A stretch of DNA of 64,000 bases from Gammaproteobacteria bacterium (GTDB lineage Bacteria; Pseudomonadota; Gammaproteobacteria; JAABTG01). Shown in pieces: positions 9,487 to 17,727 of the stretch (within the stretch, counting starts at the first letter, position 1; the number at the start of each line of letters is the position of its first letter). Below the pieces are notes generated by a model, which was not told where the DNA came from, did no database searches, and saw only the letters and a list, made by a program, of their open reading frames with translations. Location of the stretch: positions 186,001 through 250,000 of the forward strand of contig JAXHLS010000006.1 in NCBI GenBank assembly GCA_034522055.1. The letters run 5' to 3'. A program made the translations under genes and the position numbers.

Positions 9487-10910
9487 ATGGAGGCATTCGG
9501 TATTCGTATCCGACAAGTCCCGGCTGGCGGCGCGGGGACATCCCCACCGTGGCCCACGACAAGCTGGGGACATCAACGGCGACGAGATCCGGTATTGGCT
9601 GGTGGACGGGCGTAACCCCGGGTCCGCCAGGAGACCCTGCGCGCCATCCGCAGAACCCGGCGCCCCACGTCTACCTCAAGCCCGTGGTGCTGCTGGTGGC
9701 AGACGGGACCCCGGACGACGCCTTCCTGGGCCAGGCCGATGCCTGGTTCCCCTTCGCCGACATAGGCGCGACCTCCCGCGGGACAAGGCCCGGGCGTTTC
9801 AGGACATTCGCCGCTACATGGCCGGCCTGCCCGGTGCCGAGAACGCCACCGATACCAACCTGGCCTTCAAGGTGCTGCGCTTCATGGCCAGCCGCGACCT
9901 GGATCTGGCCGCGCTCATGACCGCCGACCACCGCGCGGGTTTCGTCTATCCGCCGCTGGTGCCCTTCTTCGCCGCCGAGGACGATGCCACCCTGAGGGTG
10001 CTGGACTTCCTGGACGAGCAACGCCTGGTGCGCGGCGAGTTCCAGTCCAAGGCCCACTTCTGTCACCACTGCGGCAGCGCCTTCCTCAACTTCCTCGAGA
10101 CCTGCCCTCATTGTGGCTCCGCCGATCTGCTGGTGGACGAACTCATCCACCACTTCAAGTGCGCCCACACGGCGCCGTCCCGCGACTTCCGCCAGGGCGA
10201 GCAGCTGGTGTGCCCCAAGTGCACCCGGCGGCTGCGCCATATCGGCGTGGATTACGACAAGCCGTCCATCGTCTACACCTGCAACCAGTGCAGCCACGCC
10301 TTTCAGGACCCCGTGGTGGACACCGCCTGCTACCATTGCCAGCGCTCCGCCGCGCCGGAGCACCAGGTCCACCGCGAGATCAAGCGCTACACGGTCTCGG
10401 CCATCGGGAAGAACACCGCCATGTACGGACTGGATACCCTGTTTTCGAGCCTGCTGGAGTCTGAGTTGAACCTCCAGGGCTACGATACCCTCGGTGCTTG
10501 CTTCCGGGTGAAGCGGGCCCGCATGGCCGCTACCAGAAGTCCGCCAGCTCGCTGCTCATCGTATCCCTGGCCGACCTCGACCAGGTCTACCTGGAGGCCG
10601 GCGCCCGCGCCGAGGAGATCTTCGGCGAACTGGGCCAGCTGTTCCGGGCGGTGCTGCGGGACTCCGACGTGCTCACCGCCCGCAGCGAGTCGGTGTTCAT
10701 CATCCTGCTCACCGAGACCGATGTGGTGGCTGCCGAGCGGGCCCTGGAGCGCCTGCGGGAGCGGCTCACCGAACTGCTGGAGGTGAACCTGGGCCGTGAC
10801 CCCAACATAAAGGCCCAGATGCTCGCGGTGGCGGAGGACCTGGACCTCGACGACGCGGTGGAGCGCTTCTTGAAGACCCAGCTGTTCCTTGATGATGTCC
10901 GCTCGTTTCT
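9487..10910 (+). pseudogene. Zinc-ribbon (TackOD1-like) plus degenerate GGDEF protein, frameshifted
   Basis: The middle part carries paired CxxC zinc ribbons: CHHCGSAF with CPHCGSAD (about 10062-10125), then CPKC, CNQC and CYHC (about 10210-10340). This resembles the TackOD1 family found in exopolysaccharide clusters. After a frameshift near 10490 comes a GGDEF-like fold (SSLLIVSLADLDQVYLEAGA ... ARSESVFIILL) without a GGDEF motif, so it would be an enzymatically inactive or ligand-binding cyclase domain. Further frame changes lie near 9560-9780. The role in the cluster, c-di-GMP-responsive control of the synthase, is inference. Confidence 0.6.
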
Positions 10911-12205
10911 CGAGGATCTGACCTGGCTGGAGGCGCTCTACTACTTCTGGCCCTTCTTCCTCATCGACTTCTTCCGTTACATGCTGCTGGAGCTGGTGTT
11001 GGTGCCGGCCTTCCTGGTGGCGTCGGCGCAGCCGCCGCGAGCGCGCCCGGCGCCAGGCGGCGCGGGCCCGGCTTTTCGGTGACCGGCCGCTGGTGTCGGT
11101 GATCGCCCCGGGCAAGAACGAGGGCCCCCACCTGCCGCGGCTGCTGGACTCCCTGGCGCGCCAGACCTACCGCACGGTGGAGACCATCGTGGTGGACGAC
11201 GGCTCGGACGACGATACGCCCGCCATCTGCCGGCGCTACGAGCGTGCCGGCAGGCTGTCCCTGTTCATCAGGAACGAGGTGCGCGGCGGCAAGGCCTCGG
11301 CCGCCAACACGGCGCTCAAGTACGCCAAGGGGCGGTTCGTGATCCACGTGGACGCCGACTCGTGGCTTGCCCCCGATGCCCTGGAGAGGATCCTCATCCC
11401 CTTCTACCTCGACCCCGAGGTCGGGGCGGTGGGCGGCGATATCCGCGTCAGCAACGTGCATGCCACCTTCGCCACCCGGCTGCAGACCATCGAGTACATG
11501 AAGGCCCTGTCCACCGGGCGCACGGTGGCCACCATGCTCGGCATCCTGCGCATCATCGCCGGTGCTGACGGCGCCTGCCGTCGCGACACCCTGGAACCGG
11601 GTGGGGGGCTGGGACGTGGGTCCGGGGCTGGACGGCGACCTGGACGGTGAAGATCGGGAGATTGGGATCGCAAAGGTCCTGCACGAGCCCACCGCGGCCT
11701 GCTATACTCACGTGCCGGACTCGTTCCGCAAGCTGGCGCGCCAGCGCTACCGCCGGGACCGCTCCATGGTGCGCTTTCGGATGCGCAAGCACCGACGACA
11801 TCCTGCTGCCCTCGGCGAGCTTCCGGCTGCGCAACTTCGTATCGTCGGGGCGAGAAACATTTTCTTCAACGTCCTGATGAACCTGAAGTGGTGGGTCTAC
11901 ATCTTCCAGATCATGCTCTTCCACCCGACCCAACTGCCGGTCATCTTCTTCATCAACTACGTGCTCTACACCCTGGCCAACGTGGTCGAAGGTGGCCGCG
12001 GCGTTTCTGCTGTTCGGGCGCTGGCTGCGGCCGGTGGAGGGCCGCATGTCCCTGTTCGTACCCCTGGTGCCGTTGTATACCGGCATCTAGCTCCGCATGG
12101 TGCGCACCTTCGCCTGTGCTCATGGAGTTCGTTCACCGTGTCTCCTACCTCGACCGCTGGAACTTCCGTGGAAGGTGGGCGGGCGGACGCGCGCGAGCGG
12201 CTTTG
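10911..12205 (+). pseudogene. Family-2 polysaccharide synthase glycosyltransferase, frameshifted and 3'-truncated
   Basis: Two N-terminal membrane helices (ALYYFWPFFLIDFFRYM) lead into a GT2 domain: VSVIAPGKNEGPHLPRLL, IVVDDGSDDDTP, the DxD-type HVDADSW and an acceptor-site QRYRRDRSMVRF. C-terminal helices follow (WWVYIFQIMLFHPTQLPVIF). The organisation matches poly-beta-1,6-GlcNAc/cellulose-type processive synthases. Frame changes occur near 11040, 11575, 11640, 11790 and 11990, with an in-frame stop near 12090. The 3' end runs into an IS91-family remnant, which probably removed the rest of the operon. Confidence 0.75.
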
Positions 12206-12621
12206 ATGTGTCCCGCGTATTGGGCCTGCGCCAGCGTTTGACGAACGTCGCACAAGGTCGCCCTCTTGTACGTCTCCAGTGTCGCCTGTCGGGAGCCCTC
12301 GAAGGGGCACAACTGGGGCGCAATCCGCCGTGACGATCGCCTGCAGCCGCCCGCTGCGGCACGGCGGGCAGGGATAACTGGCGTCTTCGTGTTGTGCGGC
12401 GCCGTCGTTTTGCTCCGGTGAGATGGGGACGGCCAGCGCCTCACGGCGCTGTGCGAGCTGCTCCTTGCGGCCCCGGTTGGCCAGCAAGCCGAAGTGGCGG
12501 ATCCGCATCAGTGTCATCGTCGTCCCTTCTCGCAGTCAGACCCATATCGGGCCAACTGAGGGTGTTGACGACAGAAGAACCGCCGGCGTGTATGGAAGGG
12601 GAGCTACCGCGTAGTGGTTTA
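12206..12621 (-). mobile_element. IS91-family remnant (transposase C-terminus and one element end)
   Basis: The minus strand from about 12517 encodes LMRIRHFGLLANRGRKEQLA, the conserved C-terminal part of IS91-type Y2 (HUH) transposases. The end at 12530-12621 matches, in reverse orientation, the element ends at 26454 and 41943 (TAAACC-CTACGCGGTAGCTCC). It abuts GTTC at 12622-12625, which reads GAAC on the element strand, the target tetranucleotide described for IS91. It is a third, more diverged copy of the elements found in the cassette region. Confidence 0.75.
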
Positions 12622-12731
12622 GTTCAGCGAACCTTATGCAGATTTAATGCAGCCATTAGCGATTTAGTTTGAAATGGCAAAAAATCTAATAACTAAACCT
12701 GATCTTATATTCCCACCGCAAGGAGTGCGTT

Positions 12732-13793
12732 ATGAAGAGACTGAATGGTCCGCTTCCCTGCCGGTCCTCGGCGGGTTCCGCCAGGCGGAGACGGTGGAAG
12801 GCCGCATCGCCGCTATGTCTAACAAGGCCGGCACCCTCCAGATTAACGTCAAGGGCAAGGGCCAAGTGGTGGTACGCACGCGACGGCAACACCCGGTATG
12901 AGAACGCGGCCGGTTTCAAGGACCTCGGGCCCCCGATTTGGTGGAGGTGCAGCGGGAGGAGGGCAAGCCCGCCTCCAGCGTCGAGAAGATTCGGTCCTTG
13001 GCCTGCCCCCCGGTGTGGAGATTCACGTCAAAGAACTCCTGGGCATCATCACGGATGGGCAGCCCCATCAGTTGTCGACACCCGTCCCCACGTATCTCTT
13101 CGCAATGGCCCATATCCCGGGCGCCGGGTCCACCTCCCCCGAGGATGAGGACTTCCCTGGCAGGCTGCCCGCGGACAAGGATATGCTGCTGGTGTTCTAT
13201 GGCCGCGGTCCCACGTTTCCCGACACCGGCGGGCGGCGGTGGAGCAGGCCGAGGCCGCCGGCCACACCAACCTCAAGGGCTATCTTGACGGCCTGCCGGG
13301 CTGGAGCGAGACCAGGTTGCTGCTGCTTTCAGAGGCCTCCTGGCTGGCGATGCACTCGCACCCCCGGCACGTGGTGCTGGACGTGCGGCCTCAGGCCGCG
13401 AGCAGCCGTTCCCACATCGAGGGTGCCGTGGCCATGCCCCTGTCCGAGTTGCAGGCCATGAGTCGGCGCTTTATCGAGGGGCAGGAGTCGCCCCGGCTGC
13501 CGGGGCTGTCCGACAGGGGCGCGCCGGTCATCGTCTACGCCGACAACCACACTTCCCGGGAGGCCGTGCGGGCCTACCGAGCTGCTGCGCGAGTGGGGCT
13601 ACGACAGGGCCGCCGTGTTGAAGAACGGTTTCACGGGCTGGGCGGACCGCGGGTCTGCCCACGGTATCAGGCCCCGCCGCCACCCCGAATCGTCTATGAG
13701 AATAACCTGGCCCCGGCGCCATCCATCCCGAGGGAATCCGGGGCTGCCCATTCGCCCCCTCTGCCCGTGCGGGCCGTTGCTGGGTTACCATGA
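12732..13793 (+). pseudogene. Exported double-rhodanese-domain protein, frameshifted, catalytic cysteines absent
   Basis: ATG 12732 follows AAGGAG. After correcting a frame change inside the signal peptide, the mature protein begins ETVEGRIAAMSNKAG, a small N-terminal domain (about 60 residues), then two rhodanese folds. The first ends LVFYGRGPTFPDTG where active enzymes have a Cys loop. The second (HVVLDVRPQAASSRSHIEGA ... VIVYADNHTSREAVRAY) also lacks the Cys. It would therefore not be a sulfurtransferase by the usual mechanism. Frame changes lie near 12790, 12890, 13010, 13080, 13230 and 13580. Confidence 0.65.
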
Positions 13794-13916
13794 CCTTTCA
13801 TACTCAGTGTGGAGATGTGCCAGGGGCGATCGCGACCCTGATCATCGTCCTCTGACGCATCACCCTGGCGCCACAGAGCGGCGCGGGGCAGCCACGCAGA
13901 CGCCCGGTGTAGACCA

Positions 13917-15105
13917 ATGGCACAGACCTTTCAGTGGACAGAGCGTTTCGAAACCGGCCTGACGGAGGTGGATGATCAGCACCGTCACCTGGTGGATATC
14001 ATCAATGCCATCGGTGAGCGGGTGCGCGAGAACCTGGAGGTCCCGGTCGATGACATCGCCGCCCTCTACCGGGATCTGCGGGACTATGCCGTCTACCATT
14101 TTGCCGAGGAGGAGCGGTTGATGGTGCAGGAAGGGCTCGACGGCGGCCATGTGGAACAGCATCAGGCCCAGCACCGCTACTACCTGGCAGAGGTCGAACG
14201 TCTCTACGGCCGGTTGTCTGCCGAGGCAGTTGCCGAGATCCGTTCCATCCTGAAGTTCCTGACGTCGTGGCTGGTCTACCATATCCTGGGTACCGACCAG
14301 GCCATGGCCCGCCAGATGGAACGCATCCATGCCGGCATGACGCCGCGCCAGGCATTGCTTGCCGAGGCCGATGAACGACGGGATGCCACCGAGCCGCTGC
14401 TGGCCGCCCTAAATGGGCTGTTCGAGCAGGTGGCCGAGCGCAACCGGGAGTTGGAGGCGCTGAACGAAGATCTGGAACACCGCGTCGCCACGCGCACCGA
14501 GGAACTCGCTGGTCTGGTGGCGCGGCTGGAGGCGGAGAAGGTGGAGTCGCCAGCGCCTCGGGGCGGCCCTGGCCGAGGCCAACCGGCACCTGGAGGACGT
14601 GGCGAATACCGATGTCCTCACCGGCCTGCCCAACCGTCGTCATGCCATGGCACAGATGGAGCGCCTGTGGGGAGAAGCGGTTGCAGAAAATGGGCCTCTC
14701 GCCGTGATCATGATCGATGCCGATGATTTCAAACCCGTCAACGATACCTTCGGCCACGATGCCGGCGACGAGGTGTTGATAAGGGTCGCGAGGGAGTTGC
14801 GCCATGCCGTGCGCAGCGATGACTTGGTGTGCCGTATGGGTGGCGACGAGTTCCTCGTCATCTGTCCCCGTACCCCGCTGGAAGGCGCCGAGCAGGTGGC
14901 GGCCAACGCCTGGCGCCGCATCAGTGCCCTGCGCGTGCCGGTGGGCGATGGTGAGTGGCGGGGCAGTATCAGTGCCGGGGTCGCCGTGCGCCACGCCGGG
15001 ATGCGTGGTGTCGCCGATCTGATCAAGGATGCCGACGAGGCCGTCTATGCGGCCAAGGCCGCGGGCCGCAATTGTGTTCGTTCCAGTCCCGGGGAAGCGG
15101 TCTGA
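13917..15105 (+). pseudogene. Bacteriohemerythrin-GGDEF diguanylate cyclase, one frameshift
   Basis: ATG 13917. The N-terminal hemerythrin domain has the di-iron ligands in order: HRHLVD, HFAEEE, HVEQHQAQH and HILGTD, so it could sense O2 or NO. A coiled coil follows (NRELEALNEDLEHRVATRTE). The C-terminal GGDEF domain has IMIDADDFKPVNDTFGHDAG and MGGDEFL, with an RSDD inhibitory site five residues upstream of GGDEF. A single frame change near 14555 separates the halves; otherwise all catalytic residues are present, so the gene may be functional if the base is a sequencing error. Product would be c-di-GMP, fitting the adjacent polysaccharide cluster. Confidence 0.75.
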
Positions 15106-15199
15106 TGCCTGGAACGATTGGGCAAGGACTCGGTGCCCCCGGATGGATTTGAGGTCTCTCGAAGCGACTCCGGAGGCGCGTCCCTCGACGGTCTTCACG

Positions 15200-15904
15200 T
15201 TATCTGCACGGGTCTGTTTGGGCCAGTCCTTGTGGCGGAACCGCTCCAGCTTGTCCGGCTCTTGGATGATGATGGTGCTGTCCCTGGTTGGCTGATCCAG
15301 CCGTGGTTGCGAATTCGGAGATCACCGGCCGCGGGTCTCTACGGTGACGCCCACGGCGGCAGCCAGATCGGCTCGGCGCGCCGGGAGGCCGGTGATGGGC
15401 TGGAGGGGTTCCTCCGTGGAGTGACGTTGGAGCAGGTAGTCCGCCACCTGGGAGCGCGCGCCCTGGAGGGACATCTGCCGGATCTGCCCGATGAGGTAGT
15501 GGGACCGCCGGCTCAACTGGACAGCATGGTCCAAGTGAGTTCCGGGTGCTGGTGCAGATATCGGGTGAAGCCGAAGGCATCGATGCGCACCAGCAAGGCG
15601 TCACCACCGCCAGTGCCGACACCGGGTAACCCTGGCCGGAGAACATGGCGGCCTCGGCGAAGGATTCCGTAGGCGAGATGAATTCGATGATCTTCCGCTG
15701 GTCCCGGTTGTTGGTGACGAAGAGTTTGACCAGGCCGGAGACCACGATAAAAAAGGCGCCGCAAGGCGCTCCCTCATGGAAGATAAAATCGTCTTCCGCG
15801 TAATCGACCATCCGTGACATGCGAGCGATGGCCTCCCGGTGCGCGGGGTCGAAACTCGCCAGCAACGGTGTTTCTCCAAGTATCTTGTTCAGTTCTCCCG
15901 GCAT
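15200..15904 (-). pseudogene. Crp/Fnr-family transcriptional regulator, frameshifted
   Basis: Minus strand from ATG 15904: cyclic-nucleotide-binding-type beta barrel (FIFHEGAPCGAFFIVVSGLV, KIIEFISPTESFAEAAMFSG), dimer helix (SLQGARSQVADYLL) and winged helix (ARRADLAAAVGVTVETLCRV after frame correction). No N-terminal Cys cluster is seen, so it resembles Dnr-type NO/redox regulators rather than Fnr itself. Frame changes occur near 15600, 15520 and 15330. A TTGAT-N4-GTCAA box lies 80 bp upstream. Confidence 0.7.
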
Positions 15905-15983
15905 GGTCTAATCCTCGTATCTTCGGAGGGGCGCTATATACGGGGCCTCGAACACACATTGAATCGCAATTTGCTGATTCACG

Positions 15984-15997
15984 TTGATCCCGGTCAA
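15984..15997. promoter_or_regulatory. FNR/DNR-type box
   Basis: TTGATCCCGGTCAA matches the FNR/Anr/Dnr consensus TTGAT-N4-ATCAA with one mismatch. It lies 80 bp upstream of the Crp/Fnr gene start on the minus strand, which suggests autoregulation or control by another family member. Confidence 0.6.
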
Positions 15998-16020
15998 GGT
16001 TTTGTCCCCCAAATTAATTG

Positions 16021-16083
16021 GGCTCTTCAGGGAAATTTGGGTAAAAACGTAGGAGGAAATCCCTTAATCGAGTCTAGAAATTC
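16021..16083 (+). mobile_element. Solo left end of an ISL3-family element
   Basis: Begins GGCTCTTCAGGGAAATTT and continues GGGTAAAAACGTAG, then CCTTAATCGAGTCTAGAAAT. These blocks match the left inverted repeat and the start of the transposase frame of the complete ISL3 copy at 31287, with the intervening leader deleted. The rest of the element is absent. Confidence 0.65.
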
Positions 16084-16532
16084 GGCTCCTGCACTGGATT
16101 CGTGGGTGTGGCGAGAAGAATTTCCTCTCGCCAAGATCGCCAAGTACGCCAGGGGAGCGGCAATTCTTTTCCAGCCGATTGACGATGCGGGTGATGCCGT
16201 GCCTTTTGCGCGCTTCGCCGAATTTGAGTCTCGGTACTCGAATGGAATCGAGACTTGCCTTTCAACCTCTAAGCCTCCCACTGGCGTCTTCCGTCACGTT
16301 CCCAATCCCTTGGTGTTCTTGGCGAGAGCCTTCTTCTTTTGTGCTATTTCGTGTCTTTCGTGGTTACAGTTCTTCGCCTTAGATGGTCCGGTTCATGGCA
16401 GGCAGGACGAGTAACATGATGGTCGCCACCTTTCCAGTTCGGTGCCTGGAACGTGAGACGGCTTTCCGATGCCTCGTGTCGCGTCGTTTCCTGTGTTCGA
16501 CAAACGATTGAAATATATTGTTTTTTCATAGC
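16084..16532. other. Gene-free interval with low-copy repeats
   Basis: No credible coding frame. It contains a run of GCCAAG units (about 16128-16157) with an inverse near 16310-16328, and a block at 16345-16364 reading ATTTCGTGTCTTTCGTGGTT on the + strand, which is the inverse of the ACCACGAAAGACGCGAAA repeats at 25.16, 38.4 and 38.6 kb. The interval just before 16533 is AT-rich, as expected for an enhancer/IHF region of a sigma-54 promoter, but I cannot point to a specific activator site. Confidence 0.5.
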
Positions 16533-16548
16533 TGGCACTGCCCTTGCA
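16533..16548 (+). promoter_or_regulatory. Sigma-54 (-24/-12) promoter of the hydrogenase operon
   Basis: TGGCAC-TGCCC-TTGCA matches the RpoN consensus TGGCAC-N5-TTGCW exactly. It lies about 60 bp upstream of the hupS start codon. Uptake-hydrogenase promoters activated by the NtrC-family regulator HoxA are of this type, and a HoxA/HupR-like receiver fragment is present at 24401. The promoter survives although the genes behind it are deleted. Confidence 0.8.
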
Positions 16549-16607
16549 ACAGCCCCTCCACAACCAACGGGACGGCCGTGAGCCGTCCCTCTCAGGAGGG
16601 GTGGACG

Positions 16608-16710
16608 ATGACAGAGACCTTCAACGAGGTGACGCGCCGCCAGGGCATCACCCGGCGCAGTTTCCTCAAGTATTGCAGCCTGACGGCCGCGGCCCTGGGG
16701 CTGGGGTCGG
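16608..16710 (+). pseudogene. hupS: Uptake [NiFe]-hydrogenase small subunit, N-terminal remnant
   Basis: ATG 16608 with an AGGAGG ribosome site. The first 34 codons give [20 protein letters not shown] and a hydrophobic run ending LTAAALGLG, the twin-arginine (RRSFLK) leader of membrane-bound group 1 hydrogenase small subunits. All Fe-S-cluster-binding parts are missing: after LGLG the sequence jumps to a large-subunit fragment. Confidence 0.85.
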
Positions 16711-16716
16711 AATTCA

Positions 16717-16806
16717 CGGGGCGCCTGGGCCTTCGTGGAACGGATCTGCGGCGTCTGTACCGGCTGCCACGCCCTGGCCTCGGTGCGGGCAGTGGAGGAC
16801 GCTCCC
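16717..16806 (+). pseudogene. hupL: Uptake [NiFe]-hydrogenase large subunit, internal remnant
   Basis: About 30 codons encode [20 protein letters not shown] followed by VRAVEDA. RxCGxCxxxH is the N-terminal nickel-binding L1 motif of [NiFe]-hydrogenase large subunits. The flanking several hundred residues are absent on both sides. The reading frame differs from hupS upstream. Confidence 0.85.
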
Positions 16807-17085
16807 CGGGTGGTGGACATCAGCCACCTCCAAGAGGCCGATCGGGACCTCATGGACCAAGTGCTGGCCGTGGGGGAGGTGAGCGCGCCGCGCGACGGCA
16901 GCCCTCGGTGGCGGGCCCAGGATTCGGCGCCGGCCGGGTATGGCGGTGGAATACCTGGATGAAGGGAGCGGGTGGTGAGGGATACCGTGGGAATTGGGGC
17001 CATCCCCGGCCAGGTGAGGAGCCATACCTCTCGCCGCCGCGGCCCCCGCCGTGCCCCTGGACCCGGAAAAGGTGCCCGCCGGCGA
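16807..17085 (+). pseudogene. hupH: HupH/HyaF-type hydrogenase assembly protein remnant
   Basis: [20 protein letters not shown] followed by VGEVSA matches the HupH region that ends GEGEVSA, a family-specific motif. Farther on, [27 protein letters not shown] and [11 protein letters not shown] appear in three different frames. HupH acts in maturation of the hydrogenase small subunit. N-terminus lost and several indels, so not functional here. Confidence 0.6.
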
Positions 17086-17196
17086 CCCTACTGGCAGGTG
17101 CCCCCGGCACCCCCTTCGGCGGCCGTGCCGGATCACTGGACCTGCCCCAACTGCGACGGTGCCAAGGCCGACTTCATGGTGGTGGCCGGCTCATGA
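17086..17196 (+). pseudogene. hupI: HupI rubredoxin, C-terminal remnant
   Basis: YWQVPP and [19 protein letters not shown] correspond to the second half of a rubredoxin, including the second CxxC knuckle; the first CxxC knuckle is absent. HupI-type rubredoxins sit between hupH and hupJ in hup operons, matching the position here. The stop TGA overlaps the ATG of hupJ. Confidence 0.75.
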
Positions 17197-17711
17197 GCCG
17201 GGATTCGTCCATGGCGGCGGTCTACCTCGCCGCCGGCCTGGAGGCGGCTTTTCGGCGCATTCAGCGGGAGCGCATGGCGGGCCAGCCCTTCATCAACCCG
17301 GGGCTCACCGTGGAGGCGGTGGGCTTCCGGCCCTGGGATCGGTCCTGTCTGAGGGTGCTGGTGACGCCGTGGTCCATGAACCTCATGCTGTTGCCGGTGG
17401 AAGGGGAGCAGTGGGCGGATCGCCGCCCGGGGGAGCAGGGGCTGGTGCGATTCCCGTCGGGGACCCATGAGTTTATCCTGGGCGAGGAGGCGGGCATCGG
17501 CCGCTATCGCATGTGTTCCCTGTTCTCGCCGGTGCTGGAGTTTCCCCATCAGGCGGTGGCGGTGGCCACGGCCCGGGCGGCCCTGGAGCAGTTGCTGGCA
17601 CCGCCTGCCGAATCCCGTCAGGGGCGCCCGAGGCCCGCGCCTGGCGGCGCGCCTCGTGCGGCGCCGTTCCGGGTGAGTCGTCGCGAATTCCTGCGCGCCG
17701 CACTGAAGTGA
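17193..17711 (+). CDS. hupJ: [NiFe]-hydrogenase assembly chaperone, HybE/HupJ family
   Basis: 172 residues from ATG 17193, which overlaps the hupI stop (ATGA). Family features: an N-terminal helix ([16 protein letters not shown]), [16 protein letters not shown], the conserved [11 protein letters not shown] and [10 protein letters not shown]. HybE proteins bind the twin-arginine precursor of the small subunit during assembly. The frame is intact, unlike everything between 5.9 and 17.2 kb. The tail has an extra basic segment (about residues 135-172) that I cannot assign. Confidence 0.9.
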   Translation: MSRDSSMAAVYLAAGLEAAFRRIQRERMAGQPFINPGLTVEAVGFRPWDRSCLRVLVTPWSMNLMLLPVEGEQWADRRPGEQGLVRFPSGTHEFILGEEAGIGRYRMCSLFSPVLEFPHQAVAVATARAALEQLLAPPAESRQGRPRPAPGGAPRAAPFRVSRREFLRAALK

Positions 17712-17727
17712 ACGCACGAGGAGCCCC

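Noticed and set aside
16705-16720. GAATTC at the hupS/hupL junction suggesting a cloning chimera
   Set aside because: A single 6-bp site can occur by chance, and the other junctions (hupL/hupH, hupH/hupI) lack it. Misassembly remains possible for other reasons, but this site is not evidence.
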